Origin: Epibacterium ulvae
Lineage (GTDB): Bacteria > Pseudomonadota > Alphaproteobacteria > Rhodobacterales > Rhodobacteraceae
Length of the DNA stretch: 64,000 bases
Direction: 5' to 3'
Assembly (NCBI RefSeq): GCF_018678075.1
Contig: NZ_JAHHIR010000025.1
Location: 62,001-126,000, forward strand
Part shown: positions 56,482-64,000 of the stretch, piece by piece
How the letters are laid out: the number at the start of each line of letters is the position of its first letter
How positions within the stretch are numbered: the stretch's first letter is position 1
The notes under the pieces: model-generated
Told to the model about the DNA's origin: nothing
Database searches by the model: none
Seen by the model: the letters and a program-made list of their open reading frames with translations, nothing else
Made by a program: the position numbers and the translations under genes

Positions 56482-57804
56482 TTATGCGCCGTTGTATTCA
56501 AACAAAGTCGCGGATACGTCGTCTTCCATTCCGAATTCTTTGGACATGACCTCGGTCAGGTTCCAATACATCTCGTCCAAGAATTCCTGACCGGATTGAC
56601 CGCCATCGCACTTGCGCACCAAATCGATGAGCCCCTCGTCATCGAGCATCTCTCCGCTTTCAAGGCGTGCTTCGGTGAAACCATCCGAATAAAGCAAAAG
56701 GCGGTCGCCTTTTTCCAACACAACTTCTTCGCGAGAATAGGCGATATCGGGAACAAGGCCAACCGGAACGCCCCCTTGTCCAATGAATTCCGTGCTTCCG
56801 TCCTTGCGGATCAGCAGCGGATGCGGGTGCCCGGCTTGTACCATTTTCAAAAGCCCACTGCGCAAATCGACGGTGCAGTACGCCATGGTGAAATATTCTT
56901 CGATCCCAGTGTCGGCGATCAAACGCGCGTTTAGGATGCCAGCCACTTCTTCCGGTGATTTCAGCGCGTAGTATCGATTAAACCGCTGTTCCATCGCGAC
57001 GTTTTGATCAAAGTGCGTCGACGACAGGTATCCGCCCAGACGCGCCGTCATCATGGCAGACGTAATGCCGTGTCCGGATACGTCGATGGAGTAAAAGCCA
57101 AGTCTGTTCACACCCGGCGAGAACATGCCGACCAAGTCACCACCGATGTGGCCACAAGGTTTCAAAAGCAGGCTGACATCCGATGATCCAAATGTGCCGT
57201 GGAGTTCCGGAACCAAGGACTCTTGAATTTTACGCGCTTGCATCAGGTCTTTGTCAATTGCGTCATATACGCGTTGGAGTTCATCCAATGTTTCAGAAAC
57301 AATTCTATTCTTTTCTGAAAGTTCTCGCTGCATTCGCAAAATACGCTCACCCGCGGAAATACGTGCGCGCAATTCATCAGAGTTTACGGGTTTTGTCAGG
57401 AAATCATCCGCGCCGGAATGCAAACCTTCGGCAATTTCATTTTTTTCGCTTTTTGAAGTCAGAAGAATAAAATAGCTATAATCGTCTGTATTTAATTTCC
57501 GTAGATTACGACAAAACTCCAAACCGTTCATTCCCGGCATCATCCAATCACTGAGGATCAGATCCGGCGCTTCTTCCTGGCAAATCTCCATCGCCGACGC
57601 GCCGCTGTCCGCTTCGACAACGTCGAAACCCCATTTTTTCAAGGAGGCTACGAGTATGCGTCGCTGTAGTCGGCTATCGTCAACGACCAGGACGCGCCGG
57701 ATCGACCCAGTCATCTCAACCGGCTCCGCTTCGTCGTTTTTAAGGTCTGGCAGCACCGAGGGCACCTCGTAAAAAGGGATAATTCTGTTGTTCTCACTTG
57801 GCAC
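56482..57804 (-). CDS. Response regulator with PP2C-type (SpoIIE/RsbU) phosphatase output
   Basis: 440 residues. The receiver domain starts about residue 37 with VLVVDDSRLQRR (Asp42, Asp43) and the phosphoacceptor Asp86 in ILSDWMMPG. A coiled-coil linker (ERILRMQRELSEKNRIVSETLDELQRVYDAIDKDL) leads into a PP2C-like phosphatase with FYSIDVSGHGITSAMM and LLLYSDGFTEARLESGEM. Such proteins control partner-switching (anti-anti-sigma) systems of the general stress response. Divergent from an Hpt protein that could supply the phosphate. Partner genes are not in the window. Confidence 0.93.
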   Translation of the reverse strand: MPSENNRIIPFYEVPSVLPDLKNDEAEPVEMTGSIRRVLVVDDSRLQRRILVASLKKWGFDVVEADSGASAMEICQEEAPDLILSDWMMPGMNGLEFCRNLRKLNTDDYSYFILLTSKSEKNEIAEGLHSGADDFLTKPVNSDELRARISAGERILRMQRELSEKNRIVSETLDELQRVYDAIDKDLMQARKIQESLVPELHGTFGSSDVSLLLKPCGHIGGDLVGMFSPGVNRLGFYSIDVSGHGITSAMMTARLGGYLSSTHFDQNVAMEQRFNRYYALKSPEEVAGILNARLIADTGIEEYFTMAYCTVDLRSGLLKMVQAGHPHPLLIRKDGSTEFIGQGGVPVGLVPDIAYSREEVVLEKGDRLLLYSDGFTEARLESGEMLDDEGLIDLVRKCDGGQSGQEFLDEMYWNLTEVMSKEFGMEDDVSATLFEYNGA

Positions 57805-57931
57805 TATCCTGGTAGACCTTTAACAGTCCATGAAATCTAAAAATTGATCAAAGATCGCACTTTCACTGTAATTTTACCGATGTCAAATTACCACCGTCCT
57901 GAATTCGGATGATATAGAACGGGAAACCGAC

Positions 57932-58255
57932 ATGATTGACTGGTCTAGAGCAATGGAACTGCGCGAGGAAATCGGCGCAGACGACTTTGAAGAAGTCGTA
58001 GAAATCTTTTTGGAAGAAGTCGAGGGCGTTCTTGATAAGTTGCGCACCGGTGACAAAAGCCAACTGGAGCAGGACTTACACTTTTTGAAAGGCTCTGCGC
58101 TGAATTTGGGCTTCCGTCAATTTTCGAACCTCTGCCAAGAGGGCGAACGCGCGTCTTCTCAAGGGGACAGCGCCAGTGTGGATTTGGGAATTATTCTAAA
58201 GCTTTATGACGAATCCAAAGCCGTCTTTCTGGAGGAACTTCCCTCTCATTGCTAA
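57932..58255 (+). CDS. Histidine phosphotransfer (Hpt) domain protein
   Basis: 107 residues. A four-helix Hpt domain with the phosphorylated His50 in LHFLKGSALNLGF. The rest matches the Hpt pattern: ELREEIGADDFEEVVEIFLEEVEGVL at the start. It is divergent from the REC-SpoIIE gene, 127 bp away, so it probably passes phosphate to or from that receiver. No histidine kinase is encoded nearby. Confidence 0.92.
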   Translation: MIDWSRAMELREEIGADDFEEVVEIFLEEVEGVLDKLRTGDKSQLEQDLHFLKGSALNLGFRQFSNLCQEGERASSQGDSASVDLGIILKLYDESKAVFLEELPSHC

Positions 58256-58273
58256 GGCCACGCGCCGAAGTCA

Positions 58274-59500
58274 TCAGATCAGAAACTGCGCCAATGTCTC
58301 ATCATTGGTGATGTCGGTGAACGCCATGCCGCTGCTGTCGAGGCGGTCAAAAATGCGGCGAAAATTCTCAGGTTTTTTGGTTTCGATCCCAATGAGGACT
58401 GTTCCGAAGTTCCGGGCGGACTTTTTCAAATATTCAAATCTAGCGATATCGTCCTCCGGCCCCAGAATGTTCAGAAACTCCTTCAACGCACCAGGACGCT
58501 GAGGCAGACGAAGCAATAAATATTTTTTGATTCCCGAGTACCGCTGCGCGCGTTCCTTGACCTCAGGTAGACGTTCGAAATCAAAATTCCCGCCAGAGGT
58601 GACGCAGACAACCGTCTTGCCGCGAATCCAGCTCAGCACATCGCCCAGCGCTTCGACTGCAAGCGCGCCCGCTGGCTCCAATACAATCCCTTCGACGTTC
58701 AGCATTTCGATGATGGTTGTGCAGATACGGTCTTCGGACAATGTCAGCACATCCGGCGCAGGTGTATTCTGCAACAGCGAGAACGGCTTTTCCCCGATTT
58801 TGCCCACTGCTGCGCCATCGACAAAAGTATCAACACGATCTAGCGCAACCGGCCGGCCCGCAGACAGCGCGGCTTTCAAACACGCACCGCCCTGGGGTTC
58901 GGTAAACAGACAATGCACGTCATCGCCAAACCATGTGGCAACCCCCGACGACATGCCACCGCCACCAACGGGCAGGATAACGTGATCAGGCGCACGCCCA
59001 AGCTGTTCCTGGATTTCAACCGCGATGGAGGCCTGGCCTTCGATCACATCGTCATCGTCAAACGGAGATAGAAAATGTCCACCCTGGCTTGCGCACCAAT
59101 CCTGTGCCGCCGCGAGCGTGTCATCAAAATAGTCACCGGTCAGATGGATCTCGATTTGGGATCCACCAAACATCCGGGTTTTCTGAATTTTCTGCTGCGG
59201 CGTGGTCACGGGCATGAAGATCACACCACGTTTCCCCAACTGCTTGCACATAAACGCCACGCCCTGGGCATGGTTGCCGGCTGACGCACAGACAAACAAA
59301 TCCTGGTCGGGTTGTTTGCGCATGGCGTTGAAAGCACCCCGGATCTTGTAGGATCGAACCGGGCTTAGGTCTTCGCGCTTGAGGTAGATGTCTGCCCCAA
59401 ACCGTTCAGACAGCAAAACGTTGCGTTGAAGCGGCGTTGCGGGAAATACATCGCGCATGGCTTGGGTTGCGGTGCGGGCATCTGATCGAAAATCACTCAT
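58274..59500 (-). CDS. ilvA: Threonine ammonia-lyase IlvA (short form)
   Basis: 408 residues with one C-terminal ACT-like segment (YLLLRLPQRPGALKEFLNILGPEDDI). The PLP lysine is Lys52 in SYKIRGAFNAM and the phosphate loop is PVGGGGMSSG. It makes 2-oxobutanoate for isoleucine; the single regulatory domain distinguishes it from the two-domain E. coli enzyme. A hairpin sits directly before its start codon. Confidence 0.95.
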   Translation of the reverse strand: MSDFRSDARTATQAMRDVFPATPLQRNVLLSERFGADIYLKREDLSPVRSYKIRGAFNAMRKQPDQDLFVCASAGNHAQGVAFMCKQLGKRGVIFMPVTTPQQKIQKTRMFGGSQIEIHLTGDYFDDTLAAAQDWCASQGGHFLSPFDDDDVIEGQASIAVEIQEQLGRAPDHVILPVGGGGMSSGVATWFGDDVHCLFTEPQGGACLKAALSAGRPVALDRVDTFVDGAAVGKIGEKPFSLLQNTPAPDVLTLSEDRICTTIIEMLNVEGIVLEPAGALAVEALGDVLSWIRGKTVVCVTSGGNFDFERLPEVKERAQRYSGIKKYLLLRLPQRPGALKEFLNILGPEDDIARFEYLKKSARNFGTVLIGIETKKPENFRRIFDRLDSSGMAFTDITNDETLAQFLI

Positions 59501-59517
59501 GCCCTTTGTTGGCGCAT

Positions 59518-59543
59518 GCCTGCCCCTATGACAAGGGGCAGGC
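59518..59543 (-). promoter_or_regulatory. Perfect hairpin just upstream of ilvA
   Basis: GCCTGCCCCT (59518-59527) and AGGGGCAGGC (59534-59543) form a perfect 10-bp stem with a 6-nt loop, 17 nt before the ilvA ATG on the minus strand. No T-run follows, so it may end the upstream transcript through Rho or act on ilvA translation. Confidence 0.5.
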
Positions 59544-59566
59544 GTAAGGCAAAATGCAAGACCGCT

Positions 59567-60325
59567 TTAGATTTCGCGACCTTCGACATACACGCCGTAG
59601 ATAGTTGTTGCGATACTGACATGCAGGAAGGATGAAAGGATCGTAATCCCTACGCTCAACGCACTGAATACCCCCTCGGGAAGGACCAGCGCAACTCCGG
59701 TTTGCAACAGGCCGAAAACGGCGAAGATCAATGCCAAACCAAACAAAGCGCCCGAACCGGGTCTCGTCGCAGCCCAGGCCACGGCAAGACCATTGCCTTC
59801 ACGCCTCAATGCGATCCCTGGAAACAATGGTGTCATTCGGTAGATGATCCATGTCATCACGGTTGAAACGCCAAAATTTAGGAAAAAACCAAAAGCGGAT
59901 AACAGCACTGTCGCGTTCGCCCCGAGGAACCAGTAAAGGGAAAGGGTTGGGATCAAAACCAAAATCATCACCCCCAAATACCCAAAGAAGTACATAAAGA
60001 TGCTCGAGATCTCGACCTTGTTGATCCAATCAACCGGGGTCTCAAGCAGCACGAAACGGTGCCATGTGACAATTGGCCAGATCAAAACCAAGTTGATCAA
60101 GATGATGAACAGTAAGATCATCAGGATGGGCCCGATCGCCGCGCCAAAATTGCCAAGGTAAAGCTGGAACATCGCGTCCCCTTGGACTTGTACAAAAATC
60201 GCGATCACCAACACGATGGTGAGCAAAAAAGGCACTGTGAAAATCTTGAACATGGTGCCGGCGTTTCGGATCAACATCATTAGTGAATGCATTAGGATCC
60301 GCCAGGATATCGCAAAACTTGCCAT
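59567..60325 (-). CDS. Multi-pass membrane protein of unknown function
   Basis: 252 residues from the ATG at 60323-60325; the open frame continues to 60514 but would run into the divergent argG. Six or so hydrophobic helices are visible (for example FKIFTVPFLLTIVLVIAIFV and FMYFFGYLGVMILVLIPTLSLYWFLG). I recognise no catalytic or transport motif. It may be a membrane-integral protein of a roseobacter-conserved type. No neighbour suggests a role: argG is divergent and ilvA follows after a hairpin. Confidence 0.75.
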   Translation of the reverse strand: MASFAISWRILMHSLMMLIRNAGTMFKIFTVPFLLTIVLVIAIFVQVQGDAMFQLYLGNFGAAIGPILMILLFIILINLVLIWPIVTWHRFVLLETPVDWINKVEISSIFMYFFGYLGVMILVLIPTLSLYWFLGANATVLLSAFGFFLNFGVSTVMTWIIYRMTPLFPGIALRREGNGLAVAWAATRPGSGALFGLALIFAVFGLLQTGVALVLPEGVFSALSVGITILSSFLHVSIATTIYGVYVEGREI

Positions 60326-60462
60326 AATATGTCTTTCAGTATTGTTTAAGTTGAATGCGAGTAACCGTCTACCGCAACTCGATTTGGCTGCAACCCCTGA
60401 AAACCTTGCCCTTGGTTCAAAAAAGCGGTAGGGCGCTTTCGTTCTGATCAAGAGGAAAACCC

Positions 60463-61686
60463 ATGTCCGCGCCCAAGAAAGTTGTGCTGGCCTACTCCGG
60501 CGGCCTTGATACATCGATCATCCTGAAATGGCTGCAGACCGAATACGGCTGCGAGGTTGTCACCTTCACTGCTGACCTTGGTCAGGGCGAAGAGTTGGAG
60601 CCGGCCCGCCAAAAGGCTGAGCTGCTCGGTATCAAACCGGAAAACATCTACATCGAAGACATCCGCGAAGAGTTCGTGCGTGACTTTGTCTTCCCGATGT
60701 TCCGCGCCAATGCGGTTTACGAAGGGCTATATCTGCTGGGCACGTCAATCGCACGCCCGCTGATCTCCAAACGTCTGGTTGAGATCGCGGCAGAGACCGG
60801 TGCCGATGCGGTATCCCACGGTGCCACCGGCAAAGGCAACGACCAGGTTCGGTTTGAACTGTCGGCCTATGCGCTGAACCCTGAGATCAAGGTGATCGCA
60901 CCTTGGCGTGAATGGGATCTGTCCTCGCGCACCAAACTGTTGGAATTCGCCGAAGCGAACCAGATCCCGATCGCCAAAGACAAACGCGGCGAAGCGCCGT
61001 TCTCGGTCGATGCGAACCTGCTGCATACTTCGTCCGAAGGTAAGGTTCTGGAAGATCCGGCGCAAATGGCGCCCGATTACGTCTATCAGCGCTCGGTTCA
61101 CCCCGAAGATGCGCCTGATACGCCTGAATTCATCGAAATCACCTTTGAAAAAGGCGACGCAGTTGCCATCAACGGTGAGGCGATGTCGCCGGCAACCATC
61201 CTGACCAAGCTGAACGAATATGGCGGCAAGCATGGTATCGGTCGTCTGGATTTCGTGGAAAACCGTTTCGTCGGCATGAAATCGCGAGGCATCTATGAAA
61301 CACCGGGCGGCGACGTCCTGCTGGAAGCGCACCGCGGTATCGAACAGATCACCCTGGATTCTGGCGCGGGTCACCTGAAGGACTCGATCATGCCGCGCTA
61401 TGCTGAGCTGATCTACAACGGCTTCTGGTACTCGCCCGAACGTGAGATGCTGCAAGCGCTGATCGACAAGAGCCAGGAACATGTCTCCGGCACCGTTCGT
61501 CTGAAACTCTATAAAGGGTCGGCAAAAACCGTGGGCCGCTGGTCGGATCACAGCTTGTATTCCGAGGCGCATGTGACCTTCGAAGAAGACGCCGGCGCCT
61601 ATGACCAAAAAGATGCAGATGGCTTCATCCAGTTGAACGCGCTGCGCTTGAAACTTTTGGCAGCGCGCAACAATCGCCTGAAATAA
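60463..61686 (+). CDS. argG: Argininosuccinate synthase ArgG
   Basis: 407 residues. The ATP pyrophosphatase P-loop AYSGGLDTS begins at residue 10. Also visible: [21 protein letters not shown] and the GRSDHSL-like C-terminus, [14 protein letters not shown]. It joins citrulline and aspartate in arginine synthesis. An AAGAGGAAAA site precedes the ATG and a strong terminator follows. Confidence 0.98.
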   Translation: MSAPKKVVLAYSGGLDTSIILKWLQTEYGCEVVTFTADLGQGEELEPARQKAELLGIKPENIYIEDIREEFVRDFVFPMFRANAVYEGLYLLGTSIARPLISKRLVEIAAETGADAVSHGATGKGNDQVRFELSAYALNPEIKVIAPWREWDLSSRTKLLEFAEANQIPIAKDKRGEAPFSVDANLLHTSSEGKVLEDPAQMAPDYVYQRSVHPEDAPDTPEFIEITFEKGDAVAINGEAMSPATILTKLNEYGGKHGIGRLDFVENRFVGMKSRGIYETPGGDVLLEAHRGIEQITLDSGAGHLKDSIMPRYAELIYNGFWYSPEREMLQALIDKSQEHVSGTVRLKLYKGSAKTVGRWSDHSLYSEAHVTFEEDAGAYDQKDADGFIQLNALRLKLLAARNNRLK

Positions 61687-61693
61687 TCCTGTC

Positions 61694-61726
61694 AAAGCCC
61701 GGCCAAGCGCCGGGCTTTTTCTTTTG
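61694..61726 (+). terminator. Intrinsic terminator of argG
   Basis: AAGCCCGG (61695-61702) pairs with CCGGGCTT (61710-61717), followed by TTTTCTTTT. It begins 8 nt after the argG stop. Confidence 0.92.
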
Positions 61727-61836
61727 GAACTCCTGACATTTTCGACCCGTTCTCACCTGTGCGTGACATCGCGCCGCTGTGAGTTGCCGTTGCCTGCATC
61801 TGCTGCACATTTAGGCAAAGGAAACAGGAGGCTCCT

Positions 61837-62502
61837 ATGACCGCATTCGAAAAAATCAAACTCGCTGCTTTGGCACTTGCCGTATCAGTCGCCACTGTCG
61901 CGGGGACGGGTAAAAGTCACGCGGCTGAGCCCGAAACACTGACCGTGGCTGGCGGGTGTTTCTGGTGCGTCGAAAGTGATTTCGAAAGCGTGCCCGGCGT
62001 TTTGGAAGCTGTATCAGGTTTCACCGGTGGCAAGGCGTCAAACCCGAACTACAAACAGGTCACCGCCGGCGGCACGGGTCACTATGAAGCGGTGCAGATC
62101 ACCTTTGATCCCGACCAGGTCTCGCGTCGTTCCCTCCTGGATATGTTCTTTCGCTCCATCGATCCAACGGATGCTGGCGGGCAATTTTGCGATCGCGGCG
62201 ACAGCTATAGATCAGCGATCTTTGTCGGATCAAATGGCGAAAAGTCACTGGCGAGCGCGGCAAAATCCAATGCGCAATCCGAACTGGGGCAGACTATTGT
62301 AACGCCCATTTTGGACAAGGGCGCATTTTTCCCGGCTGACGCCTACCACCAAGATTACTACAAAGGCAGCAAGTTGATCATCACCCGTTTTGGCCCCAAA
62401 CGCCAGGCAGAGGCTTACAAACGCTACCGCACCGCCTGTGGTCGCGATGCCCGTGTGAAACAGCTTTGGGGTGACGCGGCACCTTTTGCTGATCATCACT
62501 AA
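61837..62502 (+). CDS. msrA: Exported peptide methionine-S-oxide reductase MsrA
   Basis: 221 residues with a signal peptide ending near SHAAE at residue 30 and an AGGAGG ribosome binding site. The catalytic cysteine is Cys41 in GGCFWCVE, with GTGHYEAVQITFDP following. It reduces methionine-S-sulfoxide, here probably in the periplasm. A second cysteine (RTACGRDARV) lies near the C-terminus and may resolve the disulfide. Stand-alone gene with its own terminator. Confidence 0.95.
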   Translation: MTAFEKIKLAALALAVSVATVAGTGKSHAAEPETLTVAGGCFWCVESDFESVPGVLEAVSGFTGGKASNPNYKQVTAGGTGHYEAVQITFDPDQVSRRSLLDMFFRSIDPTDAGGQFCDRGDSYRSAIFVGSNGEKSLASAAKSNAQSELGQTIVTPILDKGAFFPADAYHQDYYKGSKLIITRFGPKRQAEAYKRYRTACGRDARVKQLWGDAAPFADHH

Positions 62503-62507
62503 CGTCA

Positions 62508-62530
62508 AAGGGGCCGTTTGGCCCCTTTTT
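62508..62530 (+). terminator. Intrinsic terminator of msrA
   Basis: AAAGGGGCC pairs with GGCCCCTTT around GTTT, followed by TT. The stem abuts the end of the ribokinase-type gene on the opposite strand and can serve both. Confidence 0.88.
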
Positions 62531-63423
62531 CATTTCAGGTCTGCGCTCTTGGCCTCGGCCAAGGTTGGAATGACATCTGCAGTACCGCGCCGTGTAACCA
62601 TGACGGCTGCGGCGCGGCTTGCCATTTTGATTGCAACGTCCATCGACTGCCCCGCATCTAGCCCCGCTAAGACATAGCCGGTAAACGTATCGCCGGCGCC
62701 CGTGGTATCCACGACCTCCACATCAAATGCGTCGAATGTGGAGACCTTGCCGGTTGAACCATCAATGTGACGTGCGCCGTCTCCGCCAAGGGTCACGATC
62801 ACGTCTTTGATCCCCAGCTCCTCGGCCCGTTTCCCGGTTGCCTCAAACAGCTGTTCCGCCTCGACCTGGTTCAGGATCAGAAAATCCAGATACGGCAGCA
62901 CAGCGGCAACAGCACCGGCGTCAAACGGTGCGGCCGCGTAGCAGACCCGCAACCCCTTGGCCGCGGCCAGCCGGCAGGCCTCTACCTGCATATTCGTCTC
63001 ATTTTGCGTGACAAAAATATCGCCGACCGTCGCGCCAGCCATGGCGTTTTCGACATGTTCGGACGTTAGGTCCTGATTTGCACCGGGGAAAAGGACGATC
63101 TGGTTTTCGCCCTTCTCCTTGCTGTCCTTGTTCGCCACGACATAGATCACCGCGTGGCCTGTTGGGCTGTTCGCAGCCGCGACCTTGGCGGTATCAACGC
63201 CAAAATCAGATAGCTTCTGAACCATCTCCGCCCCATCGGGACCAACAGCACCGATGTGATGCACTGTCGCGCCAGCCCGAGCGGCCGCAACAGACATATT
63301 TGCGCCCTTACCACCCAGAAATCTGTCGACCTGGTCTGCCGCAAGCGTTTCACCGGGCGCGGGAAAACGCGACAGGGTGTAGACGAGATCCAGATTGATC
63401 GACCCGAGATTCCAGATGGCCAT
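62530..63423 (-). CDS. rbsK: PfkB family sugar kinase, ribokinase-like
   Basis: 297 residues. The start GSINLDLVYTLSRFPAPGETLAADQVDRFLGGKGANMSVAAARAGATV is the family signature 1; the catalytic base lies in TTGAGDTFTGYVLAGL. Ribokinase is the best match, phosphorylating ribose or a related sugar, but other PfkB sugars cannot be excluded. It is preceded on the same strand by the maeB gene 6 nt away, so the two are co-transcribed. Confidence 0.87.
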   Translation of the reverse strand: MAIWNLGSINLDLVYTLSRFPAPGETLAADQVDRFLGGKGANMSVAAARAGATVHHIGAVGPDGAEMVQKLSDFGVDTAKVAAANSPTGHAVIYVVANKDSKEKGENQIVLFPGANQDLTSEHVENAMAGATVGDIFVTQNETNMQVEACRLAAAKGLRVCYAAAPFDAGAVAAVLPYLDFLILNQVEAEQLFEATGKRAEELGIKDVIVTLGGDGARHIDGSTGKVSTFDAFDVEVVDTTGAGDTFTGYVLAGLDAGQSMDVAIKMASRAAAVMVTRRGTADVIPTLAEAKSADLK

Positions 63424-63429
63424 AGGCGT

Positions 63430-64000
63430 TTACCCCACGTTGCTGGCAGCAAGGATCGCCATGTTCAAAACATCATTGGCAGTCGAGGTGGTGGAACAGA
63501 TCTGAATAGGCTTGTCCACACCGGACAGGATCGGGCCAATCACGGTCGCCCCACCCATTTCCTGCATCAATTTGACCGAGATCGACGCCGAATGGCGCGC
63601 TGGTACGATCAGGATGTTTGCAGGCCCGGTCAGACGTTGGAAGGGATAGGCCTCTTGCGCGCGGCTGTTGAGCGCGACATCAACGGTCATTTCGCCTTCG
63701 TATTCGAAATCCACACCACGTTTGTCCAGAACAGCCGGTGCCAGATGCATTTTCTCGGCCCGTTCGGACACCGGATAGCCAAATGTCGAGAAGCTGACAA
63801 ATGCGACACGCGGTTCAAGGCCCATATGGCGCGCAACACCGGCCGCACGTTCAGCGATATTGGCCAGATCTTCTTCGTTTGGCCATTCATGCACCAACGT
63901 GTCGCCAATCAAGACAATACGCCCCTTGTGCAACAAGGCCGTCACGCCGGCAGAGCCCTGATTTTCATCTGAATCAAACACGTGGTTGATACGATCCAGG
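63430..64000 (-). CDS. maeB: MaeB-type malic enzyme, C-terminal phosphotransacetylase-like part (5' end outside the window)
   Basis: At least 190 C-terminal residues; the frame continues through the window edge (LDRINHVFDSDE). The visible part is the phosphotransacetylase-like tail of NADP malic enzymes: VTALLHKGRIVLIGDTLVHEWP, SFSTFGYPVSERAEKMH, LTGPANILIVPARHSASISVKLMQEMGG and IGPILSGVDKPIQI. The malic enzyme half itself lies further right. It would convert malate to pyruvate, while the tail is usually regulatory. A true stand-alone phosphotransacetylase is the main alternative. Confidence 0.85.
   Translation of the reverse strand, partial: LDRINHVFDSDENQGSAGVTALLHKGRIVLIGDTLVHEWPNEEDLANIAERAAGVARHMGLEPRVAFVSFSTFGYPVSERAEKMHLAPAVLDKRGVDFEYEGEMTVDVALNSRAQEAYPFQRLTGPANILIVPARHSASISVKLMQEMGGATVIGPILSGVDKPIQICSTTSTANDVLNMAILAASNVG

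Overview
The window is a dense stretch of chromosome from an alphaproteobacterium, almost certainly the Roseobacter group (Rhodobacteraceae). The support is gene content and order: an lptC-lptA-lptB-hpf-ptsN block, secA-parvulin-argJ-mutT, rimP-nusA-ylxR-infB, ubiG beside a comF-grxC-nitrilase-marR operon, hemH next to a 60-residue exported peptide, and a NavSp/NavRd-type voltage-gated sodium channel. No insertion sequence, prophage, CRISPR array or rRNA operon was seen. One tRNA (Leu, anticodon CAG) is present.

Layout. (1) 1-5252: a sugar-sulfonate catabolic cluster. A truncated sugar-binding ABC protein, a flavin reductase, an aldo/keto reductase and a flavin-dependent (SsuD-like) monooxygenase lie on the minus strand, divergent from a GntR/UTRA regulator and a Gfo/Idh/MocA protein on the plus strand. 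This set matches the sulfo-SMO (oxidative desulfonation) route of sulfoquinovose degradation, with the Gfo/Idh/MocA protein possibly acting as an NAD-dependent sulfoquinovosidase. (2) 5444-9526: tRNA-Leu, RNase D, Lpt lipopolysaccharide export, ribosome hibernation factor and PtsN. (3) 9536-18914: a surface-polysaccharide region with a two-part sulfotransferase, a core-2/I-branching type glycosyltransferase, two paralogous GT2-type enzymes, GalE, GalU, CysQ and a polysaccharide-export permease; a sulfated glycan is a reasonable guess. (4) 18917-26353: AlkB, DnaK-DnaJ, RadC, a PstS-OmpA fusion protein and an exported protein of unknown function.

(5) 26396-32161: SecA, parvulin, ArgJ, MutT and a 40-codon gene with a structured leader. 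(6) 32183-37673: the infB-ylxR-nusA-rimP operon (minus strand) with its promoter and a terminator-like hairpin in the leader. (7) 37745-43828: a short oligopeptide-binding-like protein, Pip, UbiG, MarR, nitrilase, Grx3, ComF and an NDUFAF5-like methyltransferase-fold protein. (8) 43927-49353: ferrochelatase, small secreted peptide, two L,D-transpeptidases around a CAP-domain lipoprotein, the Nav channel and an RNA (uracil-5) methyltransferase. (9) 49393-58255: a heterodimeric ABC exporter pair, CCA-adding enzyme, CoA-type NUDIX, Hsp33, another NUDIX, and a REC-SpoIIE phosphatase divergent from an Hpt protein. (10) 58274-64000: IlvA, a membrane protein, ArgG, periplasmic MsrA, a PfkB sugar kinase and the C-terminal part of a MaeB-type malic enzyme, cut by the window edge.

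Most genes are standard housekeeping. The parts most worth a second look are the sulfoquinovose-like cluster, the structured leader of the 40-codon gene at 31836-32032, the rimP leader hairpin and the sulfation-linked glycan region. All assignments come from reading the sequence and recalled family knowledge; no database search was run.
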